A DNA stretch of 64,000 bases from Allomyces macrogynus ATCC 38327 (taxonomy: Eukaryota; Blastocladiomycota; Blastocladiomycetes; Blastocladiales; Blastocladiaceae): NCBI GenBank assembly GCA_000151295.1, contig GG745329.1, positions 730,154-794,153 on the forward strand. The letters run 5' to 3'. A program made the translations under genes and the position numbers. The notes beneath the pieces are model-generated. The model saw only the letters and a list, made by a program, of their open reading frames with translations. It did no database searches and was not told the DNA's origin. Below are positions 32,501-42,127 of this stretch, piece by piece. Within the stretch, counting starts at the first letter, position 1; every line of letters begins with the position of its first letter.

Positions 32501-34412
32501 ACGTGGGTGACGAGGATGAGGACGTGGAGATGCGCGAGGTGGGGGAGGATGATGCGGCTCTGCGCGGTGGAGTCGACGGCGACGATAGGTCGCGTCGCGC
32601 TGGGATCGAATCCGTGACCGGGTCGGCCGCTCAAGGGATGCGACCAAGCCAAGTGGGACCAGGATCCGGCGCCGGAGCGGCGCTTGCCGCTGCAATTCCT
32701 CCATTGTCACAGGACCCAGTGACTCTGGTGCGCTCGGTTACGAGTCGCGCGGTTGGTCCGGATCACGCGCAGATCGCTGCTGGGTCAGCACCCACGTCGT
32801 CGACGACGTTGGGCTCGCTCGGATTCGACGCCCAACCTGCCGCGCCGATGGCGTTCTCACCGGCCGTATCCCCGCCATCCAGCCCGTCGACCGCCCCTGA
32901 CGCCTCGGCCGTGTCCAGTTTCCCATGGTCGACGGAGCCCATGTCCGGTCTTCTCTCGACATTGACCACGACCGACGCTGAGGCAATGTCTGAAATACCG
33001 TCGACGGTTCCATTATTCCGACTCGAACCAGACGCGGTCCCGTTTGCTGTCGCGCAGGACGAGTTTGTGCGCTTCGTCACGACCAACCTGCTCCTCGCCG
33101 AGTACGCACTGCTGGCCGTCTACTTGAGCAACGCCAAGCTCGACCAGTACCTCGACCTGCTCCACCGCTTCTATTTGCTGCGCGACGCGCCGTTCCGCGA
33201 CCAGTTGTGCGACATTTTGGTCGCCAAGCCCGTGCACCCAGGCGCCGTCATGCGCGATTTGACGCACCGGCTCAACATGCTCTTGACCGACGTGGAGGAC
33301 TTGTCGTTTTCGATCAACACCGAGCACGTTGGGACTGAGCCACATGGTACGACGCTCTCTCTCGACCGCAATGTTCCGTTCCCGCACATTGTTACTAATC
33401 TCCAACCACCTCGGTCATAGATGCCAAGTTTTACGACTTTCTGTCGCTCAACCTGACTGTCACGGGCCCGCACGTCGCTGTCCTGACGCCGTCGATCCTG
33501 GGCAAGTACAACCGCATCTTCCGGTTCCTCCTCTCGCTCCTGTCGCTGCAACGGTCGACACAATCCATCTTTGTCGACGCGCGCGAGGCCCAGCGGCTCG
33601 CATTGCCCGTCGGCACCGATCCCACGGTCCGCGACCTCGTTAAGTCCATAGACGCGCAACTGGGCCGGTTCCGGATCGAAGCTCACCACGTCATCGCCGC
33701 GCTCTGGGGGTACGTCTCGGACGCGGCGCTCGGCGCATCATGGCAAGTCTTTGTCGACACGCTTACTGCTGCACGAACGGCGGTTGTCGACGCGGCACGT
33801 CGCGCACCCGCCGACTGGCGCGACCACGTGCTCGGCGGCGACACCGCTGAACTGCCGACCGACGCGGCACACCCGATCGTGCAACCGACCGGCACGCTCA
33901 CATCGGTGCGCGCCGTGCACGACCTGCACCACGAGACCGTCTGTGGCATGATTTTCCGGTGCCTCCTGCACCGCCGGCAGCGGCCGCTTCAGGACACCCT
34001 GTACGTGCAGGCGCGCAGTGTCGGCGCTGCGGAACGCGTCGCGCGCGCGTACTTGCACGCGCGACACGACCTCGCGCACGGCGCGCGGGTTGCGAGTGGC
34101 GCGCTTGTTGACCTCGCGGCGCGGCTCACGACGGCCGCCGACGAGTATCGCGACGCGACGAGGTTGCTCGTGCGTATTCTCATGTCGGTTGAGGAACGGA
34201 CTGCAGGGAACGGCGCGTACGCGGTCGTGCGGCGGCGGTCGATTGCGGGCGCGGCCGCGGCGGCCGGTGGGGTTGGGGGTGCTACAGGCCCGGTGACGCG
34301 CGTGTCGGGTGGGCTTAATGATCTGCTGGTGCGGCTCGACTTCAACCGGTTCTATGAGCGTGAGGCACCGCTTGGCGTGCGCGGGCTCGGGTACCAAGCA
34401 GGTCGATCGTGA
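29584..34412 (+). CDS. Gamma-tubulin complex component, GCP5/GCP6-like
   Basis: Exons 29584-33346 and 33421-34412 (intron 33347-33420, gt-ag) give about 1,584 aa. Family knowledge: GCP5/6 are large subunits of the gamma-tubulin ring complex, which nucleates microtubules. The first part contains GRIP1-like helical sequence: Val-Asp-His-Val-Ala-Met-Met-Leu-Asn-Gly, a following Thr-Phe-Glu-Trp, and repeated Leu-rich helices (about 31100-31900). A long Arg/Glu/Ala coiled segment (32030-32460) and an acidic, Ser/Pro-rich insert (to about 33030) follow. GRIP2-like helices come after: Leu-Leu-Ala-Glu-Tyr, Leu-Leu-His-Arg-Phe-Tyr-Leu-Leu-Arg-Asp, Tyr-Asn-Arg-Ile-Phe-Arg-Phe-Leu and Asp-Leu-His-His. 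The large inter-GRIP insertion favours GCP6. The frame is also open upstream to 29023, but that part is antisense to the acidic gene; the ATG at 29584 has an accatgg context. Confidence 0.82.
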
Positions 34413-35225
34413 TGGTGATGCAGGGTGGGACGAACGAGCCCGGATTTTAAACATGAAGCGTGCTTTGGTTCGGATCCGGTTCCTATTTATTCTTAGCGGG
34501 GAAATATCAGCCAAACAGAAAGACAATTTGAGAGAACACTGATGAGCAACAACGACCGACAAACTCCAATGGGAGTGTGGGGCCACGGGCTGCCAGAGGT
34601 CGTACTGTGAGCGCAACCAGGTGGAGAAGAAAGCCGCCTCACTGATTTTAAGATTCGAGAGCAAATCGTCCGAGAAAAAGGAGGTCCGAGGCCATCCGTT
34701 GGTTTTATTGACTCGCCTGAGATGCCACAACGATCAAATGCTTCTCGTCGTTAGCGAACAAAACCAAGGTCGTTATCATTCAGACAGCTGAAAACCCCTT
34801 GAAAACACGAGAGTCGGTCCGATTCAGTGCGAGAAGCCAACCTCGAGACTTGGCCGGAGGACTGAGCGGCAGCACAAACGTATTGCTCGAGCTTAGTCAC
34901 GCCCCACTCGAAGCCCAAGGCGTTGGCGATCACAGCTGGAGCATTGTGGTTGGAGGAGGTCGGGGTGCTGCGGACGCTGATGGAAACGGAGAGAGAAGGA
35001 CGAATGGCCAACCAGAATGTGAGAGACGCTCGTGCAGCGCGATGTCTGGGCCAACAACTCATTACCTACACGAACACATCTCATAATTATTTCAGTTCTC
35101 AATTCTCATACCTACTCGCGCAGCGGCTAAAGCAATGAACCTGACATTGGTCGATGTCTATTTCCATGCGCATCTCTACGAAACCAGCCTGTGCGGATGG
35201 CAACAGAGACGAATAAATGGACGCG
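34413..35225. other. Intergenic, convergent 3' ends
   Basis: About 800 bp, more AT-rich than the flanking genes, between the GCP stop and the stop of the first two-repeat paralogue. No gene is supported. Confidence 0.5.
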
Positions 35226-36062
35226 CTACAGCGCGCCGTTCGTCGGCGGCAGGTCCTTGACGACGACCCACGAGTCGATATCGCTATAATCGTCACTGCC
35301 GTTGTAGCGCATATCAATGGACGCATAGACTGTGTACCCACAGTTGCGCAAGTTCGCAAGCAACTGCGCAACCGTCCACCGTGCGGCCATGGACTCTTCG
35401 GTGCCGTACGCGTGCCAAGGATTCCCGTTCAGCTTGAACTCGACGGCGCCCTCATAGTCGCGAACGTGGGCAAGCCCGCGCGCCCAGTACTCGTCAAGGA
35501 CCGACCGCACGAGTACAGGCACATCGTCAGGCCCGCCAATCACGCGCAGCCGGTCGCTGCGGTTGAACGAGACGGCAAACACATATGTCGGGTCCGGCAC
35601 GACATAGGGCGCAGAACGTAACAGAATCCAGGCGTCTTTGTCGTGCTCGCGCTTGGACGTGTCGGACGTGAGTGCGAGCCGCCACCCGAGCGCCAGGAGC
35701 GTGCGGAACACGGCCACGACGAGCCGGCGCGCGGAGACCGCGTCGGGTCCCTGTGCGACCCACGGCGTGCCGTGCAACTTGAACTTGAACATGCGTACGC
35801 CGCGCGGCGCGTCCCTCGTATACTCCTTCATGCGGTCGATGCCGCGCGGCCAAGATGAGGCAATAGCGGTGCGAATCGCTGCAAAATCGTTGTCACTCGA
35901 GATACCGCACACGCGCAGCGTGTCAGTGCTGTGCAGCGACACGAGCGCGACGGCCTCGTCAAACTGGTACGCTGGCAAGTCGTCGTTCATCAGGGCCTGC
36001 TTGGCCGGCAGCGCCGCGGGCGCGGCGTGAGGGCCGCTGCTGGAGCTGGATCCGCCGAGCAT
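35226..36062 (-). CDS. Two-repeat protein of unknown family, paralogue 1
   Basis: A single exon of about 278 aa from ATG 36062. After a Ser/Pro/Ala-rich leader of about 30 residues the protein consists of two related modules. Module 1 (about 32-150) has Val-Ser-Leu-His-Ser, Arg-Val-Cys-Gly, a Trp-Pro-Arg-Gly turn, Phe-Lys-Leu-His-Gly-Thr-Pro-Trp and Asp-Ala-Trp-Ile-Leu-Leu. Module 2 (about 158-270) has Val-Ser-Phe-Asn-Arg, Arg-Val-Ile-Gly, Phe-Lys-Leu-Asn-Gly-Asn-Pro-Trp and Asp-Ser-Trp-Val-Val-Val. The pattern suggests an alpha/beta fold duplicated in one chain. No catalytic residues, signal peptide or membrane segment are evident. It is one of three copies in the same orientation (with 41544-36524, broken, and 42976-42128). 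I do not recognise a function. Confidence 0.8.
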   Translation of the reverse strand: MLGGSSSSSGPHAAPAALPAKQALMNDDLPAYQFDEAVALVSLHSTDTLRVCGISSDNDFAAIRTAIASSWPRGIDRMKEYTRDAPRGVRMFKFKLHGTPWVAQGPDAVSARRLVVAVFRTLLALGWRLALTSDTSKREHDKDAWILLRSAPYVVPDPTYVFAVSFNRSDRLRVIGGPDDVPVLVRSVLDEYWARGLAHVRDYEGAVEFKLNGNPWHAYGTEESMAARWTVAQLLANLRNCGYTVYASIDMRYNGSDDYSDIDSWVVVKDLPPTNGAL

Positions 36063-36523
36063 CGTCCGAGAGGTTTTGCTTTGCCGAGATACCGGTGCTG
36101 AACAAGATAGAAATGCGGTGGTGCGGGGTTGTTGAAGGAGAGAGAGGAAGCAGAAATGATCGAGAAGCGATGGAAAAGTGGGCAGGGGCAACACCAAAAT
36201 TTGTTGATGGCATGAACCTGGCAAGTGTGGCTTTGCTCTCATGTTTCGACACTTCCTGCAACTTGCAGACCACAGTTTTGTCGTCCATCCTCACCTCGCT
36301 CTTGTGGGCGACCAGATTGCACCAGCGTCTTGGATCTCATCGCGCGATGGTGGCGACCATAATGTCCACCCTCCCCATGTGCCTGACAGTGGCAGCCATT
36401 GCCCTTTGCGCCCACCACTCCAGATTTAGCAGCATGGGCCATTTGAGGTTATATTCCCTGCTGCCACCCTCCTTTGAGTACAACAACAACTCATAGAAAA
36501 CAGAAATCAGACGCGTTCGATCT
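36063..36523. other. Upstream flank of paralogue 1, sharing sequence with the flank of paralogue 2
   Basis: The segment gcgcgatggtggcg near 36340 also occurs at about 41932, in each case just downstream of another family member's stop. This suggests duplication of gene-plus-flank units. No separate gene is supported. Confidence 0.5.
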
Positions 36524-36604
36524 TTACAGCACGCCATGAACTGGCGGCAGGCCCTTGACAACAATCCACAAATCGATAAATGCTCTTGTTCTCACTCTAC
36601 TCTT
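36524..36604 (-). pseudogene. 3' fragment of a broken two-repeat family copy
   Basis: Read on the minus strand this ends in Ile-Asp-Leu-Trp-Ile-Val-Val-Lys-Gly-Leu-Pro-Pro and a taa stop. It matches the C-terminus of paralogue 1 (Ile-Asp-Ser-Trp-Val-Val-Val-Lys-Asp-Leu-Pro-Pro). Homology fades at about 36590-36604, where the mobile-element-like block begins. CpG sites of the intact copies are TpG or CpA here. With 41125-41544 it makes up the two ends of one ancestral gene, the second module having been lost. Confidence 0.75.
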
Positions 36605-39520
36605 GTCATGTGGCAGCCGCCTACCCGCCATGGCGCCCAAGTCCAACTCAGCCGACTTGCCATGTGGTGGGTTGGTCTTGATGCGGCTATTGCAGGTCCT
36701 TGTTGATCACATCTGTACACTGCTGCTTATGTTGCGCCTGTTAGATACAGTCACGCTCATGATGTATGTGATGGCCAAGCTGATGGTGCTGCTGATGCTG
36801 GCAACATGGACAAATGGGACTTGGTGGTCAAGGGTTCCAACCACATGCAAAAGATGCAGATTGATTCTAGACTGATTTGGCTCCATCAGAATGCAATAAC
36901 AAAACCCATGGAAGAAACTGATCATTGATGAAATCCACGTCCTCTTCCAGATCTTCCACTACCTGCCTGAGGCGCAACCATACCCTGGCATGCTGTCTTG
37001 GTCAAAAATGGCACTGGCTGACATGGTAGCCAAAAGCAGGCTGGGCAACTACCAGCCACACTCATGGATGGTCTCTTTGGCGAGTGCACAGCTGACATGG
37101 TTGGGAACCAGTCTGGTTGGCATGCACTGCTCAACTATGTGGCCATGGCACAGCAGGTGGCCAATGAACATTTTGACCATGTTGGTGTGTTTCCAAGCTT
37201 GACCCAATGACCCTGACACAGTCAAGGGCCAAGCAGCAATTGTTAGGCTTGTTGCGCTGATTTTTGGACAAGAAGCGGCCCAACTTGCAGGAAATGTTTT
37301 TGCATCTTGCTGCCAATTAGCATGCCAAGCTCATGAACTTGTTGCAGCAGCAGCAGCAGTGGCTCAAGTCAACTGGAATGCATATGCAGGTGCACATGGA
37401 CGCGTCTTTGGCGGCATGAGACAAGGAGTGCAAGGATGCCACAGCAGGCAAAAGGAGGAGATGCAGGCCAAGGTCAATCAGTGCCATACCTGCAACCAGC
37501 AGAAGGATGCTTGTTGTCATGCACACAAACGCGCTGAAAAGTTGCAGTACACAAGCGAGATGCACTTGCAGACGCACAATGCAGCCAGCAAGGTCTGGGG
37601 AGTGGCCTGGTGGTGGTGACGGGTTGGCCAGCACCATTGGCTGCTGAAGACCTTGAGACGCATGGGTTGTTGATTGCAATCCAGTGCATTATCCCAACAC
37701 CACAGATCACAGCTCCAATCATGGACATGCATGCTCAGCAAGAGCGTCATGATGCTGATCATGAAATTCGCACATGTATCTGGCAAGATGAGGGCCCAGG
37801 TTGCATCATGAATAAGTGCTGCAATGTGTGCAAGTGTCACTGCCATGGCAAGGCACTGCTGGATTTGTGGCCAAAGCAGAATTGCAAGTGGTGTAAGAAG
37901 AAGTTGAAAAAGGCACATGGGAACTTGACAAAGCCCAGGGAACCACTGTGCACAACCAAGGACCAGATGAGGCCTTGGGAGCACAAACATGTTGCCAAGA
38001 TCTTGATGGCAGTGGCCATCACACACTGTGACAATTTGTGCACACAATTCACCAGTCCCATGCTGCACTGGATCCAGCTGATTAAGATTGCACAACAACT
38101 TGATGTGGTGGCACAGGACCTCAAGATGCTCAAGAATGGTGGGATACCCTACTCAGGTGCCAATCTCAACACAAACGTGATTGAGCAGCTCAAGCTCCCA
38201 ACACCAACAATTATGCTGGTCTTTGCTACAAAGTGCCACACAACTACTGTTGACTGTGTGTTCATCAATGATTATCTGGTCAATGGTGGAGGATGCCACA
38301 TTGCTGAATGCAAAAAGGAACACATTGAGGAAGAGCTCAGGGCAACAGGCTCAAAGTCAATGTGGGGCAAGGTGGTTGAGGATCTCAAGGAATTGGCCAA
38401 TGAGGTCCAGACCTGTGCATTGACAACTTGGCCTGTACTTCAGCCACAGTTTTGCAACCCAGTGTACTTGACTGTGCCTGTGTACAAGTACAAGGGCAAG
38501 TGCAATGGTGTGGAGGGTGAGGATGGCACCAAGGATGAGAACAAGGATGCTGGTGCCAATGTTGATGTGCTGGCATTGGACATGATGGTTGGCAGCAGGG
38601 TGTGGCACACCAAGATTGACAGCTGGATGTGGACCATGGATGGGTACATGGCCATGCTACTGCATTTACATCATGTATGTATCTTTGCTTGCTGTTCTGC
38701 ATCTTCTCCACCCAACAATTTTTTCTTTCCCAGCAGCCAAGGGCAAAAACTGACTGGCAACATGTTCAACTTTGGTGAGGAGGACCCAGTGTGGATTGTG
38801 GGGTTCATTGGTGACAAAGTCAAGAGGGGCAGGAAGCCCATGAAGAACTCAATGGTGTTCACAGCAACAGGACCAATAATTGCTGGAGTGTCCTGTTGGT
38901 GCAGGGCTTTGACAAGTTTGCACCATACAAGCTGCATTGGACCAACCTTGATGTGTTCTCAGGTATTTGTGCCCTAGATCCAGGTCACCACACTCTGTTC
39001 TGTGCATTTGAGGCCTCAACTGATCATGTCATGCAGCTTGTGCAAGATGACAATGTGGATATCAGTGCAATTCTCAAGTTGTACACCAAGAAAAATGACG
39101 TCACCAGTGCCCATGTTTTGTTAGCTTGGCACATCATGTATGTGGCACCACATGGGCACAATGCAGCACTTGCAGTTTGTTGCCAAGTTTTGGCACAAGG
39201 ACCTGGTGCTGCACAACTATGACTCCAACATGCCATAGTTCAAGATGGTCAAGTGCAAAAAGGTGCTTGAGGCTGATGAGTATCAAGATATGCACATGTG
39301 CTGTTCTCTCCCAATTTCACTTTGAAACTTGTTAAAAACACCCTTCTATCCTGTACATCATGTACATGCCTTAGCCCAAGTGAATTAGTGTACAGGATGT
39401 GTACAGGAAAGGAGACCCTACAGACTCCTGAGCGATTCTCAATTGTGTACACTTTGACCATTCACTGTAAGCATGTTCTCAATGTGCACAATGTGGTGAG
39501 CACCTGAACCAGGCCAGGGG

Positions 39521-39564
39521 TGAACCAGTGCAAAACACACAGTGCAGCATCTCCCACTGGTTCA
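39521..39564. repeat. Inverted repeat, 10-bp arms
   Basis: The arms tgaaccagtg (39521-39530) and cactggttca (39555-39564) are perfectly complementary, with a 24-nt loop. It lies in the extra DNA between the RuvC-I and RuvC-II remnants. Confidence 0.75.
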
Positions 39565-40151
39565 TGGCAGAACTTTCCAGATGCAACCTTGATTGTGTTC
39601 ACCTCATACAGCCAGGTCCCTGCCATTGTCTCGCCAAGTCATGCTGTTGCATGTTGTTGATGGCTGTGTGCAAGACATTTGTCGCCATACAGTGTGACCA
39701 GGAAATTTACAGCATGACCTTGAAAACCTCCTGGGTCTGACTCACACCAAGAGGACTATGTGCCTGTCCCTCACACACTCATCAAAACTGTTCACCCTGA
39801 CCAATGTCAGAAGTTCCCCCAGCCCTTCAAAATCAAGAGAGCTCTATATAGAATCTGTCTTAAATGAAGGGCAGGGGGAATTCTTTGAGCTCTTACCCTG
39901 AGTGCCTACTCCCAGATGCTCCCAGATGCTGCCCTGACCTACCACAGATTGTGCCCCACTCATTGTGCCATCATTGACATGACCACCACACCATTCCTTG
40001 ATTGCCTACTGCACACACCCTTTATTCACTGACTGCTGCCCTTTGGGCACCATGGCACTGCCATTACTCTGAGTCACTCTGCCCCAGGGCACATGGTATT
40101 TCATAGTGGGTCATGACTAAATCACTTGGGGTAGTGAATCAGCGATAATAC

Positions 40152-40240
40152 TGCTGCCCTACAGGCAGCCCCCCTGCCCCCACCCCCACCCCCATGCTGC
40201 CCTACAGGCAGGTGTGGTGCTGCCCTTAAGGGCAGCACCA
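40152..40240. repeat. Direct repeats and a 26-nt perfect palindrome
   Basis: The segment gctgccctacaggcag occurs twice (about 40152 and 40196), separated by a C-rich tract. It is followed by a perfect 26-nt palindrome at 40215-40240 built on tgctgccctt/aagggcagca. It lies in the insertion-like DNA within the Fanzor remnant and may mark the end of a nested small element. Confidence 0.75.
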
Positions 40241-41124
40241 AGGACTGTGTGTGAAGTGTGTGAGACAAACTGTACAGCAGACCTTCTTCAGGAGAACTGT
40301 GCAGTAGGCTTCTTTGGAACAATGCACTGTCTTTGGGCACACGTTTTGGCGATTCATACTGCTTCTGTTGGTCACAGGCTGTGGTGTGACTGTCAGCTTT
40401 GCAGCAAAACAGGCACCTGCAAAACCCTGTATTTTCTTGCTGGGCTATTCGCCTCTGCTATATTGTCCATTCCACCTACCTGATACTCCTGTGTGCCCCC
40501 CCACAACGTGTGTGTTCTGGGCTGCATTGATTGCAGACTTGATGAAGGTGATTGGTGACTTGACCAAGCTGCCACTCCTGCTTGTTGGCCATGGTGGGAG
40601 GTACAACCCATGCAGCTTGTTGATGCCTGTGAAGAGTTTTTTTCGCATCAGTGTACACATGCTGGTGCACATGTGGTGTACATTGATGAAGGTTGGACAG
40701 GTCAACATTGTGCAGTCTGTGGTTGGTTGCTGGTGCAAGTTGATGGTCAGTGGGGCTCAAAAAAGTGCATGGGTGAGGGCTCATGTCGTCACATGCACAC
40801 TCATGATTGGTCAGCTGCATTCAACATCCTCCAGTGCATGATTTGTGATGTGATCATAAACTTGGTCATGTTGGGTGTGTGGCAGCAGCACCCACTTACA
40901 CAGGAACTGCAGTACCATTATGTCAGCAATGAACAAGTATTTCCAAACCAAGACGTGGAGGGTGGTGGTGATGGGGAAGAGGCCTTTTATGAGCACACCT
41001 CCCATTTTTGTATCCAGACATTTTTTGTGGCTTTGTGGACACTCTTGTCTATGATAGCCAGAGCCCCATTGGCTAGCACTTGCTTGCAAGCGAGAGCAGC
41101 ATGCAGGGGTGAAAATATGTATTT

Positions 41125-41544
41125 AATACACGCGTCTTTGTTGTGTTTGTGCTTGGACATATCAGCTGTGAGCACAAGTTGCCAGCCAAGCACTGTGAGT
41201 GCAAGTTGCCAGCCAAGTGCCAAGAGCATGCAGAATATCATGGCTACAAGCTTGCACACGAGCATGGCGTCAGACCCTTGTGCATTCCACCATGATCCGT
41301 TCAGCTTGATCTTGATCATGTGCACACTGTGTGGGGCATTGACAGTGTACTCTTGGACCTTGGCAATGCCCTGCAGCCACACTGACGCGATTGTTGTACA
41401 CAATGCCATGGGCTCACTGTCGCTTGAAATGCCCATTATGCACATCTTGTTGTCATTGTGCAATGAGATGAGCGTGATGGCTTGGTCATACTGGTACACA
41501 GGGGCTGCACCACTCGACATGGCCTGTTTGGAGTCACTGAGCAT
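41125..41544 (-). pseudogene. 5' fragment of the broken two-repeat family copy
   Basis: From ATG 41544 the minus strand reads as module 1 of the two-repeat family (Tyr-Gln-Tyr-Asp-Gln-Ala, Leu-Ile-Ser-Leu-His, Leu-Ala-Leu-Gly-Trp-Gln-Leu) down to Lys-His-Asn-Lys-Asp-Ala. Homology then stops at about 41125 and element sequence begins. Arg-Glu-His-Asp of the intact copies has become His-Lys-His-Asn, exactly what CpG to CpA changes produce. A 27-bp tandem duplication at about 41175-41217 repeats the Gly-Trp-Gln-Leu segment. About 115 codons of the second module are missing before the remaining 3' fragment at 36524-36604. Confidence 0.8.
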
Positions 41545-42127
41545 GGTGGAGGGTCTTGATCTGGTGGGTGGGAAGAGAGCGGCACGGTGGCGAGCTGCCA
41601 TGGAGGTTGAGGGTGGAGAAGAGAGAGAACGTGGAAGGAACCACGTATTTATGATTGATCGATCAAGGAAGACAGGCAATGCGCGCATTGATCGCGGACG
41701 AACGCGCAATGGCGTATCAGGCACCAGACCTACCTAAACTCGTGACAAGAACAGTTACTGATGTCCCTAGCGAGGACATATACAGAACAGATGTGGGAAC
41801 AGTGCTTTATCCACATTTCGATTGAGACAGGGTCGATTGCGCGCGCACCGGCCTTGTCGTCCAGGCTCAATGACCGTAGTTCATTCCGTTGGCCAATCGC
41901 AGCTGTTTCGCCCACTAGATTGTGCACAATAACGCGCGATGGTGGCGGCGACCTTCATCCTCGCCCCTTTGACGCTGCCGAGTCGGACAACCAATTGACG
42001 CGAAAAACAACTTGGACGCTGCTGTATTATCCACCCAGCCGCTCGTCCAACATGAGATACAGAAGCCATTATTTATGTTGATACCCCCGAAATCAGATCC
42101 GCGCCCCCGGCGCGATCCTCCACACAT
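41545..42127. other. Spacer between the broken copy and paralogue 2
   Basis: CpG-poor up to about 41640, then normal GC-rich sequence. It contains the flank motif gcgcgatggtggcg shared with 36340. No gene is supported. Confidence 0.5.

Larger units (their letters stand above)
37610..40841 (+). pseudogene. Fanzor (eukaryotic TnpB-like, OMEGA) nuclease remnant
   Basis: Family knowledge: Fanzor/TnpB proteins are RNA-guided RuvC nucleases encoded by transposons. Motifs, in order: a Trp-Thr-Met-Asp-Gly-Tyr segment (38630-38647), resembling the Thr-Asp-Gly box before RuvC; RuvC-I Ala-Leu-Asp-Pro-Gly (38971-38985), then Leu-Phe-Cys-Ala-Phe-Glu; Val-Gly-His-Gly-Gly-Arg-Tyr with Pro-Val-Lys-Ser-Phe-Phe (about 40583-40635) at the place of RuvC-II; then Ile-Asp-Glu-Gly-Trp-Thr with CxxC (40682-40720), a second Cys pair, and RuvC-III His-Asp-Trp-Ser-Ala-Ala-Phe-Asn-Ile (40803-40829). 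The motifs lie in five successive frame segments. One shift coincides with a T7 run at 40627-40633, and an in-frame tag lies near 39236. A likely intron is 38675-38733 (gtatgt...tttcccag). The spacing between RuvC-I and RuvC-II (about 1.6 kb) is too long, suggesting extra inserted DNA at about 39300-40310. As it stands it cannot make the full protein. Confidence 0.7.
36605..41124 (+). mobile_element. Decayed, CpG-depleted mobile element carrying a Fanzor/TnpB-like nuclease remnant
   Basis: About 4.5 kb sits between the two fragments of a host gene copy. Composition differs sharply from the flanks: between 38041 and 39300 only two CpG dinucleotides are visible (38176 and 39099), with TpG and CpA in excess on both strands. 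The right part encodes a Fanzor-like protein in broken frames (37610-40841). The left part (about 36660-37610) contains coding-like but interrupted segments on the plus strand that I cannot assign; one at about 37066-37206 reads Asp-Gly-Leu-Phe-Gly-Glu-Cys and continues for about 46 codons. No clear terminal inverted repeats or target duplication were found. Boundaries come from where homology to the host gene stops, so they are approximate. Confidence 0.7.

Noticed and set aside
37317..38133. Minus-strand open frames in the CpG-poor block
   Set aside because: They are Cys/Leu/His-rich antisense products of TpG/CpA-rich DNA; the plus strand holds the ordered RuvC and zinc-ribbon motifs.
36605..41124. 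CRISPR array, phage or bacterial insertion
   Set aside because: No regularly spaced repeats or bacterial gene organisation; the block has a spliceosomal-type intron and eukaryotic element features.
40987..41724. 245-codon minus-strand frame as an intact third family member
   Set aside because: Only the part from 41544 to about 41125 matches the family; the rest is element sequence, so the frame is a chance extension of a fragment.
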